Positions 23,201 through 24,264 of a stretch of 24,264 bases of DNA are shown here, in pieces (position 1 is the first letter of the stretch; each line of letters starts with the position of its first letter). The DNA comes from Bacillota bacterium (lineage in GTDB: Bacteria; Bacillota; Clostridia; Acetivibrionales; DSM-1351), in NCBI GenBank assembly GCA_023412635.1, contig JAEYNI010000346.1, forward strand, positions 1-24,264, given 5' to 3'. A model generated the notes under the pieces. The model was given only the letters and a program-made list of their open reading frames with translations. It had not been told where the DNA came from and made no database searches. A program made the translations under genes and the position numbers.

Positions 23201-23804
23201 CGATGCATTAATAAGAGATGGGCTCAAAATTATACTTGAACTTGAGAAAGACATGGAAGTTGTAGGAACCGCAGCTAACGGGCAGGAGTGTATTCAATAT
23301 TGCAAGGAGAAATTACCGGATGTGGTGCTTATGGATATCAGAATGCCTGTTATGGATGGGGTACAGGCAACCAGGCTGATTAAGGAGCAGTTTGCAGAAA
23401 TTAAGGTATTATTTCTTACAACCTTTAAAGATACTGAATATATTGTAAGCGGAATAAAATTCGGGGCTGAAGGGTACGTACTTAAAAGCAGCTCTTCGGA
23501 AGTGATTATAGACAGCCTCCGCATGGTATACAGGGGAAGTGTTGTATACGATAAGGATATTGCTGGGATGCTGTCAAATATGGTACAAACAAACAGGACC
23601 ATTAGTCCGGAAGAGGTGGGGATAACCAAAAAGGAATATGATATTATGATATGTATATGCGAGGGTTTATCAAATAAAGAAATAGCTGATAAGCTATTTA
23701 TGGGTGAAGGAACAGTCAGAAATTACATTTCAAATATACTTGAAAAGCTTGAGTTAAGAGATAGAACCCAATTGGCTGTTTACTATATGAAAAATTTCGG
23801 ATAG
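23178..23804 (+). CDS. NarL/FixJ-family response regulator
   Basis: Transcription factor of 208 residues and partner of the kinase. The receiver domain (1-120) has the acidic pocket ADDD (6-9), phospho-acceptor Asp53 in LMDIRMPVMDG, Thr in FLTTFKD and Lys in YVLKSSS. The C-terminal LuxR-type HTH (about 145-208) shows KEYDIMICICEGLSNKEIAD, then LFMGEGTVRNYISNILEKLE. ATG 23178 is chosen because GGGGGCAGAGG precedes it and the receiver begins there (MKVLIADDD). Likely target: the ABC operon upstream, by analogy with LiaR/bacitracin-type systems. Confidence 0.94.
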   Translation: MKVLIADDDALIRDGLKIILELEKDMEVVGTAANGQECIQYCKEKLPDVVLMDIRMPVMDGVQATRLIKEQFAEIKVLFLTTFKDTEYIVSGIKFGAEGYVLKSSSSEVIIDSLRMVYRGSVVYDKDIAGMLSNMVQTNRTISPEEVGITKKEYDIMICICEGLSNKEIADKLFMGEGTVRNYISNILEKLELRDRTQLAVYYMKNFG

Positions 23805-23930
23805 ACCCGGTGTAGTTTATTTTATTGTGCATACTCCATCAATCGGTAAATTGATTGAATAGACTGTGCAGATTGTAGCAAAAAATACCAGTAAAAAAGG
23901 TGTTGCAATTATAAAAAATATGTGTTAAAG

Positions 23931-23936
23931 TATAAT
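23931..23936 (+). promoter_or_regulatory. Likely -10 box of the tRNA gene
   Basis: A consensus TATAAT 64 bases before the tRNA. The best -35-like word, TTGCAA (23903-23908), is 22 bases away, too far for a standard promoter, so only the -10 is claimed. The rest of 23805-23999 holds no gene. Confidence 0.4.
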
Positions 23937-23999
23937 AGTTGTCAGCGGGGGTGAATAAAATAACTGCTGCAGCATATAATATTATTAACATTCATATAT

Positions 24000-24075
24000 C
24001 GCGGGGTGGAGCAGTTGGTAGCTCGTCGGGCTCATAACCCGAAGGCCATAGGTTCAAGTCCTATCCCCGCAACCA
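24000..24075 (+). tRNA. Initiator tRNA-fMet (anticodon CAT)
   Basis: A 76-base tRNA with encoded CCA (24073-24075). The initiator hallmarks are visible: an unpaired C1-A72 at the acceptor end (24000 and 24071) and three consecutive G-C pairs at the base of the anticodon stem (CGGG CTCATAA CCCG). The T-loop GTTCAAGTC is standard. It is therefore the translation-start tRNA, not elongator Met. Confidence 0.95.
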
Positions 24076-24082
24076 TGAAGAG

Positions 24083-24119
24083 AGTGTCTTGCATAAGTGC
24101 AGGACACTTTTCTTATTTT
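24083..24119 (+). terminator. Terminator after the tRNA gene
   Basis: An 11-bp stem with one G-U pair (24083-24093 with 24098-24108), four-base loop, then a T-rich tail. Confidence 0.85.
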
Positions 24120-24130
24120 CATAAATTTGT

Positions 24131-24143
24131 GGACTTGAACCTA
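24131..24143 (-). repeat. Inverted copy of the tRNA T-arm segment
   Basis: The 13 bases TAGGTTCAAGTCC of the tRNA (24049-24061) recur on the opposite strand here. Just upstream on that strand, CGCGGGAG resembles the tRNA 5' end. It may be a decayed tRNA fragment. Confidence 0.5.
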
Positions 24144-24187
24144 AACTCCCGCGAAATTCATACAATACATTTCTAAAAGCCAGGCAT

Positions 24188-24224
24188 AATCAAGCTTTGA
24201 TAGAATTTAAAGCTTGATTTTTTT
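24188..24224 (+). terminator. Second terminator downstream of the tRNA
   Basis: A perfect 11-bp stem (24188-24198 with 24209-24219), ten-base loop, and a run of seven T counting the stem end. No gene is visible between it and the tRNA terminator, so it may back up that terminator. Confidence 0.8.
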
Positions 24225-24226
24225 GT

Positions 24227-24256
24227 ATATGTATAGTATAATTATACTATACATAT
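24227..24256. repeat. 30-bp perfect palindrome at the window edge
   Basis: Every base from 24227 to 24256 pairs with its mirror position, centred between 24241 and 24242. It contains TATAAT-like words. A GCGAGGT that could be a ribosome binding site follows at 24258-24264. Probably an operator/promoter of a gene beyond the window. Confidence 0.6.
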
Positions 24257-24264
24257 TGCGAGGT

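Noticed and set aside
23838..23855. Hairpin after the response regulator as a terminator
   Set aside because: The stem is only six A/T-rich pairs and no T tract follows.
24000..24075. The tRNA gene as integration site of the tail element
   Set aside because: It is about 7 kb away beyond host-like genes, no integrase is present and no direct copy of the tRNA end was found near 2438-3000 or 16850.

Overview
The window reads as a low-G+C Gram-positive chromosome, most likely a clostridium. The evidence is A/T-rich coding DNA, strong AGGAGG-type ribosome binding sites, frequent TTG/GTG starts, a LexA box of the Bacillus/Clostridium type and PBSX-like tail genes. Protein style suggests the cellulolytic clostridia (Ruminiclostridium group), but that species-level guess is inference only.

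Layout. (1) 1-2221 is host chromosome: the 3' part of a dCache/HAMP chemoreceptor, a 22-bp-stem terminator, and a convergent cyclophilin-type lipoprotein. (2) 2438-16846 is a compact contractile phage-tail element. A Cro/C1-type repressor gene (minus strand) and a DUF1492/RinA-like late regulator (plus strand) diverge from two near-consensus promoters. A regulatory region with two copies of a 49-bp bipartite repeat and a terminator follows. Next come the tail terminator, a YqzN/YkzM-like protein, sheath (XkdK), tube (XkdM), tail assembly chaperone with a programmed -1 frameshift (XkdN), tape measure, LysM baseplate protein (XkdP), hub (XkdQ), XkdR, XkdS, baseplate J (XkdT), XkdU, a 707-residue fibre, a small fibre-associated protein and XkdX. 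A strong terminator separates these from an N-acetylmuramoyl-L-alanine amidase and a holin. There is no integrase, terminase, portal, protease or capsid gene, so the unit is best read as an R-type (contractile) tailocin rather than a replicating prophage. (3) 16847-17312 holds a promoter with a perfect LexA box and an unknown 88-residue helical protein. It could be the SOS-responsive switch of the tailocin, whose own repressor has no visible self-cleavage domain. (4) 17313-23804 is host or accessory DNA: a MalY/PatB-type C-S lyase, then an ABC exporter (ATPase and two ABC-2 permeases) followed by a NarL-type two-component system. (5) 23805-24264 carries an initiator tRNA-fMet gene with its terminator, an inverted tRNA-like fragment, a second terminator and a 30-bp perfect palindrome at the window edge.

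How the parts should work together: repressor and late regulator control the tail operon. Sheath and tube polymerise to the length set by the tape measure, with the frameshifted chaperone helping to load the tube and tape. XkdP-XkdU make the baseplate and the fibre gives target specificity. Amidase and holin lyse the producer to release the particles. The strongest observations are the complete -1 frameshift signal (A AAA AAC, 8-nt spacer, 11-bp stem) whose extension is too short to stand out as a separate gene, the headless gene set, the LexA-box gene beside it and the 49-bp paired regulatory repeats.
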